A stretch of 64,000 nucleotides of DNA from Brachypodium distachyon (taxonomy: Eukaryota; Streptophyta; Magnoliopsida; Poales; Poaceae), in the NCBI RefSeq assembly GCF_000005505.3, contig NC_016132.3, forward strand, positions 40,562,914 to 40,626,913, read 5' to 3'. Below, piece after piece: positions 10,810-22,308 of the stretch. The translations under genes were made by a program, and so were the position numbers. How positions within the stretch are numbered: position 1 is the stretch's first letter; each line of letters opens with the position of its first letter. Under the pieces are notes generated by a model. That model had not been told where the DNA came from. It did no database searches and saw only the letters and a list, made by a program, of their open reading frames with translations.

Positions 10810-11414
10810 TACTCCATCCGATCCATAATAAGTGTCTGAGATTTAGTACAAAGTTAGAAAGTGTCTAAGTCTAACTTTGTACTAAACTAGGTGATTCCCC
10901 GTGCGTTGCCGCGGAAAATTCTATATGCACATCTGGATATGATGTTAGGAACAAATCATAATAATATGGTTCAATGCAAAAGAAATATGAATATTGTAGG
11001 ACAAAATGATTTTATCATTCATAACGCATATGCATCAAAATTACTATAGAAATTACTATAGGAGTAATTTTGATGGACATGAACATTAACAACTTCGGGA
11101 AAACAAAAAAGTGAAGCTTTGTCAACCTGAATATTTTCAGATCTCGATGACATAAATATATATCATGAAAATATGTGTACTTATTTATATACAACGTGAA
11201 GGTGAAAAATCCTAGGTGATTTCTAGTGGTCCACAACACATGAAGAGGATGTGATGTTGACACTTTGAATATTCATGATGTGCATGATGTGAACGGTGAT
11301 GTGGACACCTTGCATGTGAAGCTTGCAAATATTAATTGTAATTAGTGGGGATCAACTTTATAGGTTATATAGATATATATCCCGGACACTTATTATGGAT
11401 CGGAGTGAGCAGTA
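10810..11414. mobile_element. Stowaway-like MITE split by a ~494-bp insertion
   Basis: The left half (10810-10886) starts TACTCCATCCGATCCATAAT and carries the inverted pair TTTAGTACAAAGTTA / TAACTTTGTACTAAA. The right terminal part resumes at 11381 with CCCGGACACTTATTATGGAT CGGAG. The halves are complementary ends of one element, so the DNA between them was inserted later. Confidence 0.7.
10887..11380. mobile_element. Unclassified insertion inside the MITE
   Basis: Begins CTAGGTGATTCCCCGTGCGT then TGCCGCGG and ends in an AT-rich tract (TATATAGATATATAT). The CCCGTGCGTTGCCGCGG word is a common start of a grass repeat type whose class I cannot fix from sequence alone. No open frame of note is present. 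Confidence 0.45.
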
Positions 11415-11467
11415 GTTGTTTCACATGCGAGTCAACAATTTGCGCTTGCTAGCTAGCTTGATTGAGG

Positions 11468-11557
11468 TACTTTAGATTGCTTTTATATGCACTCAAGGTG
11501 TCCAAAACTTGTTACTTTAGATTGCTTTTATATGCATTCAAGGTGTCCAAAACTTGT
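11468..11557 (+). repeat. 45-bp tandem duplication
   Basis: TACTTTAGATTGCTTTTATA with its TGCA(C/T)TCAAGGTGTCCAAAA tail occurs at 11468-11512 and again at 11513-11557 with one or two differences. Confidence 0.88.
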
Positions 11558-11811
11558 ACCCAGTGACAGGAGCCAGAAATTTGACATGAGGGGGGTGAGT
11601 TGAGATTAGGGGAGCGAAATTAGAGACTTCACTTATTTTAAAGTCATTTTTAATGAGCTGATTAGTAACAATTAACTAAAATGAAATTTCTTAGGGGGGC
11701 AGAGCCCCCGTCCCTTGGATCCATCCCTACTTGTACCTTTTGCTTGTTGTAGACATTGCTTTGGTCCTCAAGATTTTTTTTATATTGTCTGATTACAGAA
11801 ATGTCTATATT

Positions 11812-12019
11812 GTTAGGCAAACCGAATCATATATTCGGTTACCATATTCTGGTATCCTCTTCCATATTTAGTGTTCGAGATATTGCAGATAATCGGGCCA
11901 TTTTGGTAGAGGATTAGTGTTGATTCTTTCCATGTATATCTTGTACATCTGCCTATATATATGAGATAGCATGAAAGCCATGATTGTGGGCAATCATTCT
12001 CTTTCTATTTTCTCTTTCA
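11812..12019 (+). repeat. 5' LTR of the copia element
   Basis: 208 bp, TG...CA ends. Positions from 11875 onward match 14860-15004 with few differences, including the block TCTTTCCATGTATATCTTGT. A short LTR is normal for Ty1/copia. Confidence 0.9.
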
Positions 12020-12031
12020 TGGTATCAGCCA
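12020..12031 (+). other. Copia primer binding site
   Basis: TGGTATCAGCCA directly after the 5' LTR, complementary to the 3' end of initiator methionine tRNA (standard plant word TGGTATCAGAGC), with three terminal mismatches. Confidence 0.8.
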
Positions 12032-12120
12032 AACGATCTTCCCCGCCTGTCTATCTCCACTACCGCCGCCGCCCTAAGGTTGTGCGCCATGCCTCGTCTC
12101 CCTCCCCTTCCACCGCAGCC

Positions 12121-13953
12121 ATGTCCGACGACGGCGCCCAGCCTCATCCTCACGCCGCCCTATGGGCTCAAGCCACCGCTGTCCAGAATGTCAAGAGCCT
12201 CATCCCCGTCACTCTCGACCTCAAGGCTTCGAACTTCACCAAGTGGAGCAACTTCCTCCAAATCGCCGTCACCCAATACGCCCTTGCCGATCACCTCTCC
12301 ACCGCTACTCCTCCTGACGATGAGGAGTGGCAGCGGATGGACTCCACCGTCCTACACTGGCTGTACGGCTCCATCATGCCCGACATCGCCGACATGGTCA
12401 TGGCCGCGGGAAGCACGTCCTTCGCCGTCCTTGGCGGCATCACCGCCCTCTTCCGCGACAACCAGCAGGCGCGCGCGGGCTACCTCGGCCAGAAGTTCCG
12501 CAACATAGAGCAAGGGGCCAAGAGCGTCACCGCCTACTGCCTCGAGCAGAAAACGGTCGCTGACGCCCTCGCCGACGTCAACGCCCCGGTCTCCGACAAC
12601 GCCCTGGTGTGGAACACCATCAAGGGCCTCAACGACCACTACAAGGACATCGGCAACCTCGCGCCCCTCCTCACGCCTTTCCCCACCTTTCTTCAATTCT
12701 GCAACATGCTTCTTCTCCAGGAACTCAAGCCCTCCACCACGAGTTCCTCCTCGCCATCGGTCTTTTACGCAGCCCCTCCCGTTGGGGGCTCTCGTGGCGG
12801 CCCTGCTCCTCCGCCGCAGCAGCCTCACGTCGGGCGCCCCGGCTTCGGCGCCCCTTACGGCGTCCCTGGCAACGGCTCCGGCCGCAACAAGGGCAAGAAG
12901 AAGCATCACGGGGGAGGCAACGCCCCTGCTTTCCCGAGCCTGCAGCACCCCTGGACCGGCCCCATCTACATGCTCCCGGTGGCCGGCCCTAGCCACGGTC
13001 TCCTCGGTCCGCGCCCCCATGCCTTGCCACCACGCCCGGCCCAGGGCTACATGGCGCTGCCTGCTCCGTCGTACGTGCCCGCGACACTGCCAGCTCCATC
13101 GTACGCGCCTGTGACATTCACCTACGACGGCTACCAGGCCTACGACACTCCCTCGACACCGACATGGGACCCCTCCGCCCTCATGAGCCACTTCAACACC
13201 ATGAGCTTGCAGGCTCCCCAAGAGTGGGTCATGGACATTGGAGCATCCGCTCACATGTCTTCGGACGCCGGTAGCCTCAACTCTCTATCTTCTACTCCTC
13301 CACATAAACATATCATGGTCGGAGATGGTTCCTCTATTCATGTCTCTCACTCCGGTCATGCTTCTATTTTTACCTCCTCTCGTCATCTTACTCTTCGTGA
13401 TGTTCTTGTCACTCCTCGCATGGTCAAAAATCTAATTTCTGTTCGTCAGTTTACTCTTGACAATTTGTGTTCTGTTGAATTTGACCCTTGGGGTTTTTCT
13501 GTGAAGGACCTCAGGACAGGGGCCGTGATTCTCAGGTGCAGTAGCTCGGGGGACCTCTATCCAGTCACCACCTTGCCGCACGCCCTCACCGCCGTCACCG
13601 CCGACTCCACTCTTTGGCACCGCCGTCTCGGTCACCCTGGCCCCGACGCATTCCGGCGCCTCGTGTCGTCCTCGTCGCTCCTCATTAATAAAGTGCACAA
13701 GGGCTCTAGTTTATGCCATGCTTGTCAACTTGGTTGTCATGTCCGTTTACCTTTCTCGCCTTCTACCACTCGTACTCTTAGGCCTTTTGAATTAATTCGC
13801 AGTGTTAATGACATAGTCCGCACACTTTCCATCCAAGTGAGCATGCCTCCTAAATTTTGGGTTGAAGCTCTTCATGCAGCCACGTATCTCCTAAATAGAT
13901 TACCTACCAAAGCATCCAGTGCGCCATGTCCCTATTTCGCCCTTTTTTTCTAA
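12121..13953 (+). pseudogene. Copia gag-protease-(partial integrase) polyprotein, internally deleted
   Basis: The start is taken at the ATG 12121 (MSDDGAQPHPHAALWAQ). The open frame extends upstream into the LTR, but that part is not Gag-like. Residues ~30-220 are a copia Gag (UBN2-type: NFTKWSNFLQIAV, FRNIEQGAKSV). A Pro/Gly-rich linker replaces a clear CCHC knuckle. The protease motif is VMDIGASAHMSS near 13226, with Ile where Thr is usual. The GAG-pre-integrase block LWHRRLGHPGPDAFRRLV (about 13612) and CHACQLGCH follow. The frame then jumps from the start of the integrase to its tail (PKFWVEALHAATYLLNRLPT), so the DDE core is absent. A T-run near 13943 shifts the frame and ends the ORF. 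Confidence 0.85.
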
Positions 13954-14858
13954 ATCACCTGATTACACTCTTCTCCGCACCTTCGGATGTCTATGCTATC
14001 CCAACCTCTCCTCCACCATGCCTCACAAATTGTCACCCCGCTCGGCAGCCTGTGTGTTTCTTGGTTACCCCTCTAATCATCGCGGTTACCGCTGCATGGA
14101 TCTCGAGTCTCGTCGCATCATTATTTCTCACCATGTGGTCTTTGACGAAACTCGTTTTCCTTTTTCCCCAAATTTTTCTGTGTCTACCCTGCAGCAGTCT
14201 TCGTCGGCTCTGGATGACGACACGATCGACGTACCCGCCTCGGTCCCCATGCCACCCATGCACGCTGGGCTGCGTCGGTCTGCTGGGGCACGCCAGTCTG
14301 CTGGACCGCCCCCAGCCTCCCCTGCGCCTGCTGCTTCGACGGCCCGGACGCCGGCCTTCTCGGGCCACTCCTCGCTGGACCACGCGTCGGCCTCCTTGGG
14401 CTGCTCGACCTCCTCCACGGCCCCGCATACGCCGGCCCACGAGCCCGCGTCCTCTAGCGACGCCAGGGCTGCCGCGCCCTCTGGCTCCGCGTCACCCCAG
14501 TCGAGCTCGCCTTCGACACCGCGTCGGCCGCCGTCCCCGCCACCTGCCCGCCAGATGCTCACCCATCGTCAGGCTGGCAAGGTCATCGGTCCACGCCCAC
14601 GCCTCAACCTCCACGTTGCTCTGGTTGTCGCTCCCTCACCAATCCCTAAGTCTATTCGTGGTGCTCTCAAAGACCCGAACTTGCTGGCTGCTATGGCTGC
14701 TGAGTACGGCGCCTTACTCGCCAACGACACGTGGGATCTTGTGCGTCCTCCTGCCAATGCCAACGTAGCCTCGGTCGCTATAAAGCACGCTGGGTGCTGC
14801 GCGGTTTCTCCCAGGAGCACGGCATTGACTTCGACGAGACCTTTAGCCAGGTGGTTAG
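13941..14858 (+). pseudogene. Copia integrase C-terminal region and start of reverse transcriptase (shifted frame)
   Basis: Continues the polyprotein one frame over: SPDYTLLRTFGCLCYPN and AACVFLGYPSNHRGYRC are the conserved C-terminal integrase region, then a Ser/Pro/Ala-rich linker. The reverse transcriptase begins at IPKSIRGALKDPNLLAAM and NDTWDLV. A small deletion near 14765 shifts the frame again. Conserved reverse transcriptase residues (ARWVLRGFSQ, DETFSQVV) follow in the new frame until about 14858, where the sequence passes directly into the 3' LTR. The YVDD catalytic loop and RNase H are missing. Confidence 0.82.
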
Positions 14859-14859
14859 C

Positions 14860-15004
14860 TCGAGATATTGCATATAATCGGGCCATTTTGGTAGAGGATT
14901 AGTGCTGATTCTTTCCATGTATATCTTGTACATCTGCCTATATATATGAGATAGCAGGAAAGCTACGATTGTGGGCAATCATTCTCTTTCTATTCTCTCT
15001 TTCA
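14860..15004 (+). repeat. 3' LTR of the copia element, 5'-truncated
   Basis: 145 bp matching 11875-12019 of the 5' LTR. The first ~63 bp of the LTR were removed by the same deletion that removed the end of pol. The shared word TCGAGATATTGCA marks the junction. Confidence 0.88.
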
Positions 15005-15009
15005 TATAT

Positions 15010-15494
15010 CATGATGGTACTTAGGATGTGTTTGGTATTGCAGCGGATTCTTATAATCCTGTATGTTCCACCTGGTCTTGTCTACTTTATTGTTTGGCTA
15101 ACTAAATTTTTCTGATTTCATGTGAACTTTCTCACGCAGATTATAAAATAAGTAAACCACAACAGAGTTCAGCAACCACAAACGGAGCCTTACTATGTCC
15201 TCTTTCATTCATATTAAAGATACTGTAATCAAAATTGTTTTGGTGGCTAAAACATCTTAATGGTATCGATTTTATATCTAGAGTACGTTGGCTGATGTCT
15301 TCTTCAGCATCAACTACCTTTATCCAGTTTTATTCTTTTTTGCTGACCTATGTGTCAATTTTTCATGGCCTCACTCGCATGCACCAGTAGCTTCTGAACT
15401 TTACAAAACCAACTAAGGTCTGCACATCATAAATAAGACCTTGTGGTGTTCCTACGATTTTTGACGGAAAACAGTAGGATAGCATCCGGCTGAT
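15010..15494. other. Spacer between the copia and Tekay elements
   Basis: AT-rich. A possible small hairpin element (TGTGTTTGGTATTGCAGCGG near 15027 against the complement of CCACAAACGGAGCC near 15177) is too diverged to call firmly. Confidence 0.3.
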
Positions 15495-15499
15495 GGTAT

Positions 15500-17250
15500 T
15501 GTAACATCCCAATTTTCAAAACCCTTCGTATGCATTGCATTCATAAGCATCATGTCATTTTTGCATTTAACCACAGTTAAAACCTTAAAGTTTAACTCAG
15601 AAAAACCCATTAACAAGAGTGCTTTTACTAGAATCTGGCTTTTCATCTTTCTTTTGGTTAATTGCATTTTAACCCATGAGGGTTTTGGCATAAAAAGGGA
15701 TTTAATGCATTTATAATGCTACCCCATATCTTGGTATTTGAATTGGATTTGAAACACTAAATATTTTAATAGTTAAAAAGCCCTAAAGGCTAGTTTATAG
15801 GCAAAAGTATTTTTAAGTATTTTATTTTGAGGGAATTCTTCTCCCAAAACTTGAATCATATGAAAATATGATTTTACAAATTTTGTTGCATTTATTTGGT
15901 TTGATTTGGAGCTTTAAATCAAAAGTGGTATTCAAAAACAGGAAATAGAAAAAGAAAAAGAAAAAGAAAAAAAAGGAGAACAAATGGCCGGCCCGGCCAA
16001 ATTGGCCGAACCGGCCCACTTACCTCCGCGCAACCGAACCAGGCCGCGGCCCCGCCCAAGCCACCGTGCCACTACCGTGCGGGCCCCGCTATCAGACCGT
16101 CTTCTTCCTCCAACCGCCCGCCGATTTCTCCGGCCACGACCCGAGCCACGTCGCCACGACTCCACCTCCGTTTTCTCTGCGCACAAAACCCCATCTTCGA
16201 AACCGAGCGCGTCACATCGAAGCCTCCGAACTCCTCTTTCTTTCCCCCAACTGCTCTCGCTCGATTACGCCCCGAAACTGCTCCAATTTCTCGCCGTCAT
16301 TCGCCACTGCTGCCGCCGTCTCGAGCCCGTCGCCCACGAACCCCGGAGAGGTAGCCGCCGCCTACCCCTTTCTCCTCCTCTCTCTCTGGCGCAACTTTTG
16401 ACGCACCTCTTTTCGTTTTTGGAGCGCCACAGCCCACGGCCGTTGTCAACCCGAAGCTCACCGTCGTCGCCGCCGTCTCCGCCGTCACCGAGTAGAACCA
16501 ACATCACGGGAAGCTTTGCCTAGACGAGATGCATCTTCCCCGCCGTTTCCTGAGCCCGCAGCCTCACCGGAGCACCGCCGCCCATCTTCTCGTCGCCGCC
16601 GCCGTTCGCCGGAGCCCTAGCGCCGCCGCCGGTAAGTCCCGATCCACCTCGTCCGTTGGATCTAGATCCACGGCCTCGATTAGTTCACTTAACCGAATCG
16701 GTACCCTCCAACGAGTAAGTGCCACATGTCGCAGTTTAAAAATAAAAACAAATCCCGGCCGGAATTAAATGGTAACTTTGCAGAAAAGCCACTGAAACTT
16801 CAAATCATCATATCTTTTAAACCGTTTGACCAAATTTGAATTTCTACACCTTTCTGGAATCCTCACAACATGTAGAATCTTTTGGCATGGTTTAATTTTG
16901 ACTTCGAACAACTTTAACAGAACCAAATTGCAGAATGCTTAATTATGGTTTAAAATTCGTATGAATTGTTTCAAACTAGTTTTGAACATGTTAGCATGTT
17001 GAAAAATGTTTTGAGTATACTCTCTGTCCATTAGGACCAGAGGGGAAATTATTTTGTAAATAATCTTGCCATACCAAACTAATCTTGCTCCATGCCTTAT
17101 AAAAGATCAATCAAACTTTTATTAAATCTCACCTTTGTTTCATTCAAAGTTATTATTTTCTTATTAATGTATAATCTGTCCAAACCTTTTGTGAAGCTCT
17201 TTAAAACAGAAGGTAAACTTGTTAAGTTTAGAACCAACCTAAGTGTGCAT
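15500..17250 (+). repeat. 5' LTR region of the Tekay-type element
   Basis: About 15500-17225 aligns with 22309-23518 plus 24281-24520, in the same order. It contains a GC-rich block with CCGGCCCGGCCAAA (about 15987). After AGAAGGTAAAC (17214) the 5' and 3' copies stop matching, so each LTR copy carries a different internal deletion. Open frames in the GC-rich part (15984-16523 and 22725-23165) are LTR sequence, not genes. Confidence 0.8.
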
Positions 17251-17906
17251 CTTCATGACTTTTGCATCATGGCATGTTTTTGTATTGAATAGCATGTTTA
17301 TGTGTGTGTGTATTCTTTTATTTTAGATTGGGTAGAGTGTGAACCTTGTTGTTGCGAAGAGTACGAGAACTACCACAACCTTGGACAAGGCAAGTTCACT
17401 TTGACCATCTCCTAAATATTTTTACTATGCACTAGTTGCTTTATTAGTTGCATTAGGAATATTAATTGTATCTCTATGCTAGCTATAAATTCCAAGTTGT
17501 ATAGTTTTTAACTTGCCATTACCTTGCTACCAAATTGCCATCCCTTGTAGTTGATTGCTATGCTATGGTAGTATCGTGGGGGAAATTATTGCATCATGAT
17601 AATCTTGTGGTTATGGAGAAAAGCTGAGTTTTACTTAGAGTATGACAAAACAACTTAATTGTTAATGAGCCATCCTGGGTGAGCGGCTTTGAGATTTTGG
17701 ATGTTATGCGACGTCGGGTCCATGTCTATGGGTCTATTTCTATGAGTCGACTCGCCATGTCTATGGAAGCGCATGCGTCGCAAAATGTGGGATGCCACCC
17801 GGGGTAACTAGAGACTGGACTAGTTTCCTATTTAGTAGCTTCCAGTACAACCACATGGTAATATGGGCTCTGCCAAGATTGAGTAAGATGTTTGAACCTG
17901 GTCCTA
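17250..17906 (+). other. LTR or untranslated leader of the Tekay-type element
   Basis: Non-coding AT-rich sequence before Gag. No convincing tRNA primer binding site was found, which suggests that the LTR/leader junction was lost. Confidence 0.5.
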
Positions 17907-19316
17907 ATGGACAACAACAACAACAACAACAACAACAACCAGCACCCCAACCCATCACCTCAAGTTGACATGTTAACCCGTTTTCTGAGGTTGCGCCCAC
18001 CTACCTTCATCAGCTCTTCTGAACCAATAGTGGCTGATGATTGGCTTCGCTCTGTGAGCAAGTACCTAGTAACTGTGGGCTGCACTAAGGCAGAAAAAGT
18101 GAGATTTGCTGCTCACTTACTTGAAGGACCCGCCGCAGCATGGTGGGAGACCTACCAGATCACCACTCCCATGGAAGAGGTCACGTGGGAGATGTTCCAG
18201 GATGCCTTCCGCACCGCCCACATCTCTGCGGGCGTGCTGAGTCTGAAGAAGAGGGAGTTCCATAAGCTGAGGCAGGGGAACCGTACGGTGTCGGAGTATA
18301 TTGAGGCATTCAACAAACTGTCTCGCTATGCTTTTGATGATGTCAACACTGATGCCAAGCGCCGTGAAAGGTTCTTGGATGGTTTGAACGATGAGCTTGC
18401 CGTTCAGTTGGCAGCCGTCTACATTCCTACTTATCAGTCCCTGATGGACAAGGCCATCATCCTGGAGAACAAGCAGAACCAGATGGAGAACCGCAAGAAG
18501 AGGCCCCACCATGGAAGCACCCACGCTGGTTCACACCAAAGGCCGCGCACCTCTTGTGAGGGTAGTGGCAGCTCTTCGATGGTCAAGCATGGGAACCACA
18601 ACCACAATCACCATGGTGGAAATGGACATCACCATCGCCATGGAGGACATGGACACAACCACCAGGGAGGCAATGGAAACCGGCACCAGCATCAGCACCA
18701 GCGTCCGAGGAACACCAATGGTAATGGCAATGGCCAGAGCAGTGGAGGCAACCCAAGACAGAACCGCAGTGATAACCGCCCCAAGCACGACATCAGCAAA
18801 GTGGAGTGCTACAAGTGCCACAAACTTGGACACTACTCCAACGACTGCCCGGAAGGAATTGAAGGGAATGTCCACAAGCCAAACAACTTTCAGAAAGGGC
18901 ACGTGAACCACATTGACGTGGAAGAGATCACCGAGGAAAAAGGTATGGTGATCGGTACGTTTTCCGTAAATACCTTTCAAGCACTCATACTTTTCGATAC
19001 CGGTGCATCACATTCCTTCATATTAAGACTGTTTGTCGGTGAACATAAGCTACCTACCAGTACCTTGACCGACCCCATGAGAGTGAAATCACTTGGGGGA
19101 GCCATGATAGCGGCTTATGGATGCCGCCTATTGTCCTTAGATATTGGGAAGCATATTTTCCCCACCGACCTTGTCGTGTTAGAAACACAAGGATTGGACG
19201 TCATCTTAGGGATGGACTGGTTAGCCAAATACGAGAGAGTCATAGATTGTGTCAGGAGGACAGTTACCCTTACCAATCTCGGAAAAGAGGCGAATCCGCT
19301 TCAAGTCAACCTATGA
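17907..19316 (+). pseudogene. Tekay-type Gag-protease open frame (intact frame, dead element)
   Basis: Start at ATG 17907 inside a CAA microsatellite that encodes a run of Asn (17911-17938). Residues ~20-190 are a Retrotrans_gag domain (FLRLRPPTF, ADDWLRSV, KKREFHKLRQGNRTVSEYI, RFLDGLNDEL). A histidine/glycine-rich tract follows (18590-18715: HNHNHHGGNGHHHRHGGHGH), then a CCHC zinc knuckle CYKCHKLGHYSNDC (about 18807). The protease motif ILFDTGASHSF has its Asp codon at 18996. The frame stays open to 19316 but a frameshift near 19290 disconnects it from reverse transcriptase. Gag would package RNA; the protease would cut the polyprotein. Confidence 0.88.
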
Positions 19317-22305
19317 ACTTAAGAGACCCAAGGTAAATTCTCTTAAGGGGGTTAGCCTAGAGGATGTACCGATAGTGAAAGAATATCCAGATGTGTTTTC
19401 AGAAGAGCTACCTGGCAGGCCACCCGACCGTGATGTAGAGTTCCTTATCGAGTTAATGCCAGGAAGTGGACCTATAGCCAAGAGAACATATAAGATGGTT
19501 GTGGATGAGTTGAAGGAATTGAAGAAGCAACTCGCAAAACAACTGGCTAAAAGTTTTATTCGCCCTAGTTCATCACCCTGGGGAGCACCTGTTCTATTTG
19601 TTGAGAAGAAGGACAAGAGCCAAAGGATGTGCATAGACTATCGTTCACTAAATGAGGTGACGATAAAGATAGCCCTTGCCTATAATCAATGATCTATTCG
19701 ATCAATTGAAAGGACCCTGTGTATTCTCAAAGATCGATCTTCGATCAGGATATTTTCAGTTAAAGACCCGAGAAGCGGATATACCCAAGACGGCATTTAC
19801 CACTAGATATGGTCCGTATGAGTAAACGGTGATGCCTTTTGGATTGACCAACGCACCGGCATACTTTATGAATATGATGAATAAAGTGTTCATGGAATAT
19901 TTGGACAAGTTCGTCGTAGTGTTCATCGACGACATTTTGATTTACTCGAAGATCAAAGAAGAACATGAAGAACATTTGCGTCTGATTATGGAAAAGCTTA
20001 GAGAACACAAGCTTTATGCCAAATTCAGCAAGTGTGAATTTTGGTTGTCCGAAGTAGGTTTCTTGGGACACATAGTATCAGGAGACGGAGTTGCTGTTGA
20101 CCCCGCTAAAGTAGCAGCGGTAACGGAATGGGAAGCTCCTAAGAACGTCGGAGATGTTCGCAGCTTCTTAGGACTTGCTGGATACTACAGGAGGTTCATT
20201 GAGAATTTCTCCAAGATAGCAAAACCCATGACTGAACTTTTGAAGAAAGAGAAAAAATTTGAGTGGACTGAGAAGTGTGAAGAAAGTTTTCAAGATTTGA
20301 AAAAGAGATTAGTGTCTGCACCCATCCTTGTTTTACCCAACTTACTAGAAGATTTCCAAGTGTACTGTGACGCCTCGCGTCTAGGATTTTGCTGTGTTTC
20401 GATGCAAGGAGGAAGAGTGGTGGCATACGCCTCACGACAACTTAAGAGTCACAAAGGAAATTACCCTACTCATGATTTGGAACTGGCGTCCGTAGTGCAC
20501 GCGTTCAAGACTTGGAGGCACTATCTCATGGGAAAGCATTGTGAATTATTCACCGATCACAAGAGCTTGAAGTATATATTCACGCAGAAGGAATTGAACT
20601 TGAGACAAAGGAGATGGTCAGAGTTAATCCAGGATTATAATTTGAATTTGCAATACCATCCAGGCAAGAAAAACGTAGTAGCCGACGCTTTAAGCCGCAA
20701 GGGCTATGTCAATGGACTTACAGCTGGAGTGTTACCCACTGAATTGTGTGAACAATTCAAGGACCTCAGATTGGAGATAGTCCCGAAAGGCTATCTAGCT
20801 ACCTTAGAGGTACAACCCACACTGTTGGACAAGATTAGAGAAGCCTAGAAAACTGATAACGAGATTGCACAAATAAAAGCTAATATGGCCGAAAACAAAG
20901 CTGAAGGTTTTCGTGAGGATGAACAAGGAAATATTTGGTTTGAGAAATGTATTTGTGTACCACAGGACCCTGAGATCAGAAAGCTAATACTTCAAGAGGT
21001 TCACGATTCACCATGCTCTATTCACTCCGGGAACACAAAGATGTACATGGACTTGAAAGAAAGATTTTGGTGGACAGGATTGAAGCAAGATATCGCTGAG
21101 TATATTGCTCTATGTGATGTATGTAACAGAGCCAAGGCTGAATATCAGAAACCAGCTGGATTACTACGATCGTTGCCAGTACCAGATTGGAAATGGGATA
21201 AAGTAGGCATGGATTTCAACACCGGCTTGTCGAGGACAAGGTCTGGTTATGATTCGATATGGGTTGTAGTTGACCGTTTGACCAAGGTTGCCCATTTCAT
21301 ACCTCTGAAGACCACTTATACAAGTGCTCAGTTGGCCAAACGCTACATGTCTAGGATTGTGTGCCTACATGGAGGTCCTAAAGAGATCGTCTCAAACAGA
21401 GGTACACAGTTTACTTTAAGATTTTGGGGGCAATCGCACGAGTCTCTAGGCACGAGACTGGAGTTTAGCACAACGTTTCATCCACAGACGGATGGACAAA
21501 CCGAAAGAGTGAACCAAATCCTCGAGGACATGTTAAGAGCTTGCGCTCTGGATTATGGTTCAAGCTGGGATGAGAATCTACCATATGCAGAGTTCTCATA
21601 CAACAACAGTTTTCAATCAAGCATTGGAATGCCACATTCGAAGCCTTGTATGGCAAGAAATGCAGGACACCTCTTTTATGGGATGGAGTAGGAGACCGTA
21701 GTTTATTCGGACCCGACATGATAAAGGATGCCGAAGAGAAGGTCAGGCTGATTTGAGAGAGACTCAAGATAGCTCAATCCAGGCAAAAGAGTTATGCAGA
21801 TTCGAAGCATAGGGAAGTCACCTATGAGGTTGGTGACAGAGCGTATCTCAGAGTTTCTCTGGTACGCGGAGTTACGAGATTTGGGATTAAAGGAAAATTA
21901 GCACCACGCTTTATTGGACCTTACAAGATTTTAGCACGCCAAGGAGAGGTAGCTTACAAGTTGGAATTACCTGAAGTGTTGACAAGCGTCCACTACGTGT
22001 CCCACGTGTCGCAGTTGAAAAAATGTCACCCAGAAATGGCCGATACACCATTGAGGGTTACAATTCCACTTGAAGAAGTCGAGATTCAAAGCGACCTTAC
22101 TTATGAAGAGAAACCAATCAAGATCTTGGATGCAGTTGAGAGGCATACTCATTCCAAGACCATCAAATTCTGCAAGGTACAGTGGAATCACCACACCGAA
22201 GAGGAAGCTACGTGGGAACGCGAAGATGATCTTCGAGAAGACCACCCACACCTTTTTGCTAACCAGCAGGAATCTCGAGGACAAGATTCATCTTATAAGG
22301 GTTAG
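19317..22305 (+). pseudogene. Tekay-type pol: reverse transcriptase, RNase H, integrase, chromodomain (broken)
   Basis: The reverse transcriptase covers ~19330-20250 with [24 protein letters not shown] and catalytic [10 protein letters not shown] (about 19922). RNase H lies at ~20355-20700 ([20 protein letters not shown]). Integrase lies at ~20885-21700 (HSGNTKMY, CDVCNRAK, HPQTDGQTERVNQ), and a chromodomain at ~22085-22250 (VQWNHHTEEEATWE). Breaks are a frameshift near 19290, a frameshift near 19680, a stop at about 19824, a stop at 20846-20848 and a frameshift near 21660. The second catalytic Asp of integrase is changed: VSNRGTQF replaces the usual VSDRGTQF (codon AAC near 21390). The chromodomain would steer insertion to marked chromatin. 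Confidence 0.88.
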
Positions 22306-22308
22306 GTC

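Larger units (their letters stand above)
11812..15004 (+). mobile_element. Degraded Ty1/copia LTR retrotransposon with intact target duplication
   Basis: The 5' LTR (11812-12019) begins TGTTAGGC and ends TTCA. The 3' LTR copy ends TTCA at 15004. The element is flanked by the 5-bp direct repeat TATAT (11807-11811 and 15005-15009). A primer site TGGTATCAG follows the 5' LTR. The 3.2-kb body carries gag, protease and pre-integrase regions but has lost the integrase core, most of reverse transcriptase, RNase H and the first ~63 bp of the 3' LTR. It is non-autonomous. Confidence 0.92.

Noticed and set aside
12352..13254. 300-codon minus-strand frame in the copia gag
   Set aside because: Shadow frame of the GC-rich gag; no motifs.
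15984..16523. Pro/Arg-rich frames in the Tekay LTRs (also 22725-23321)
   Set aside because: Both copies lie in the GC-rich part of the LTR and differ in frame-breaking indels, so not genes.
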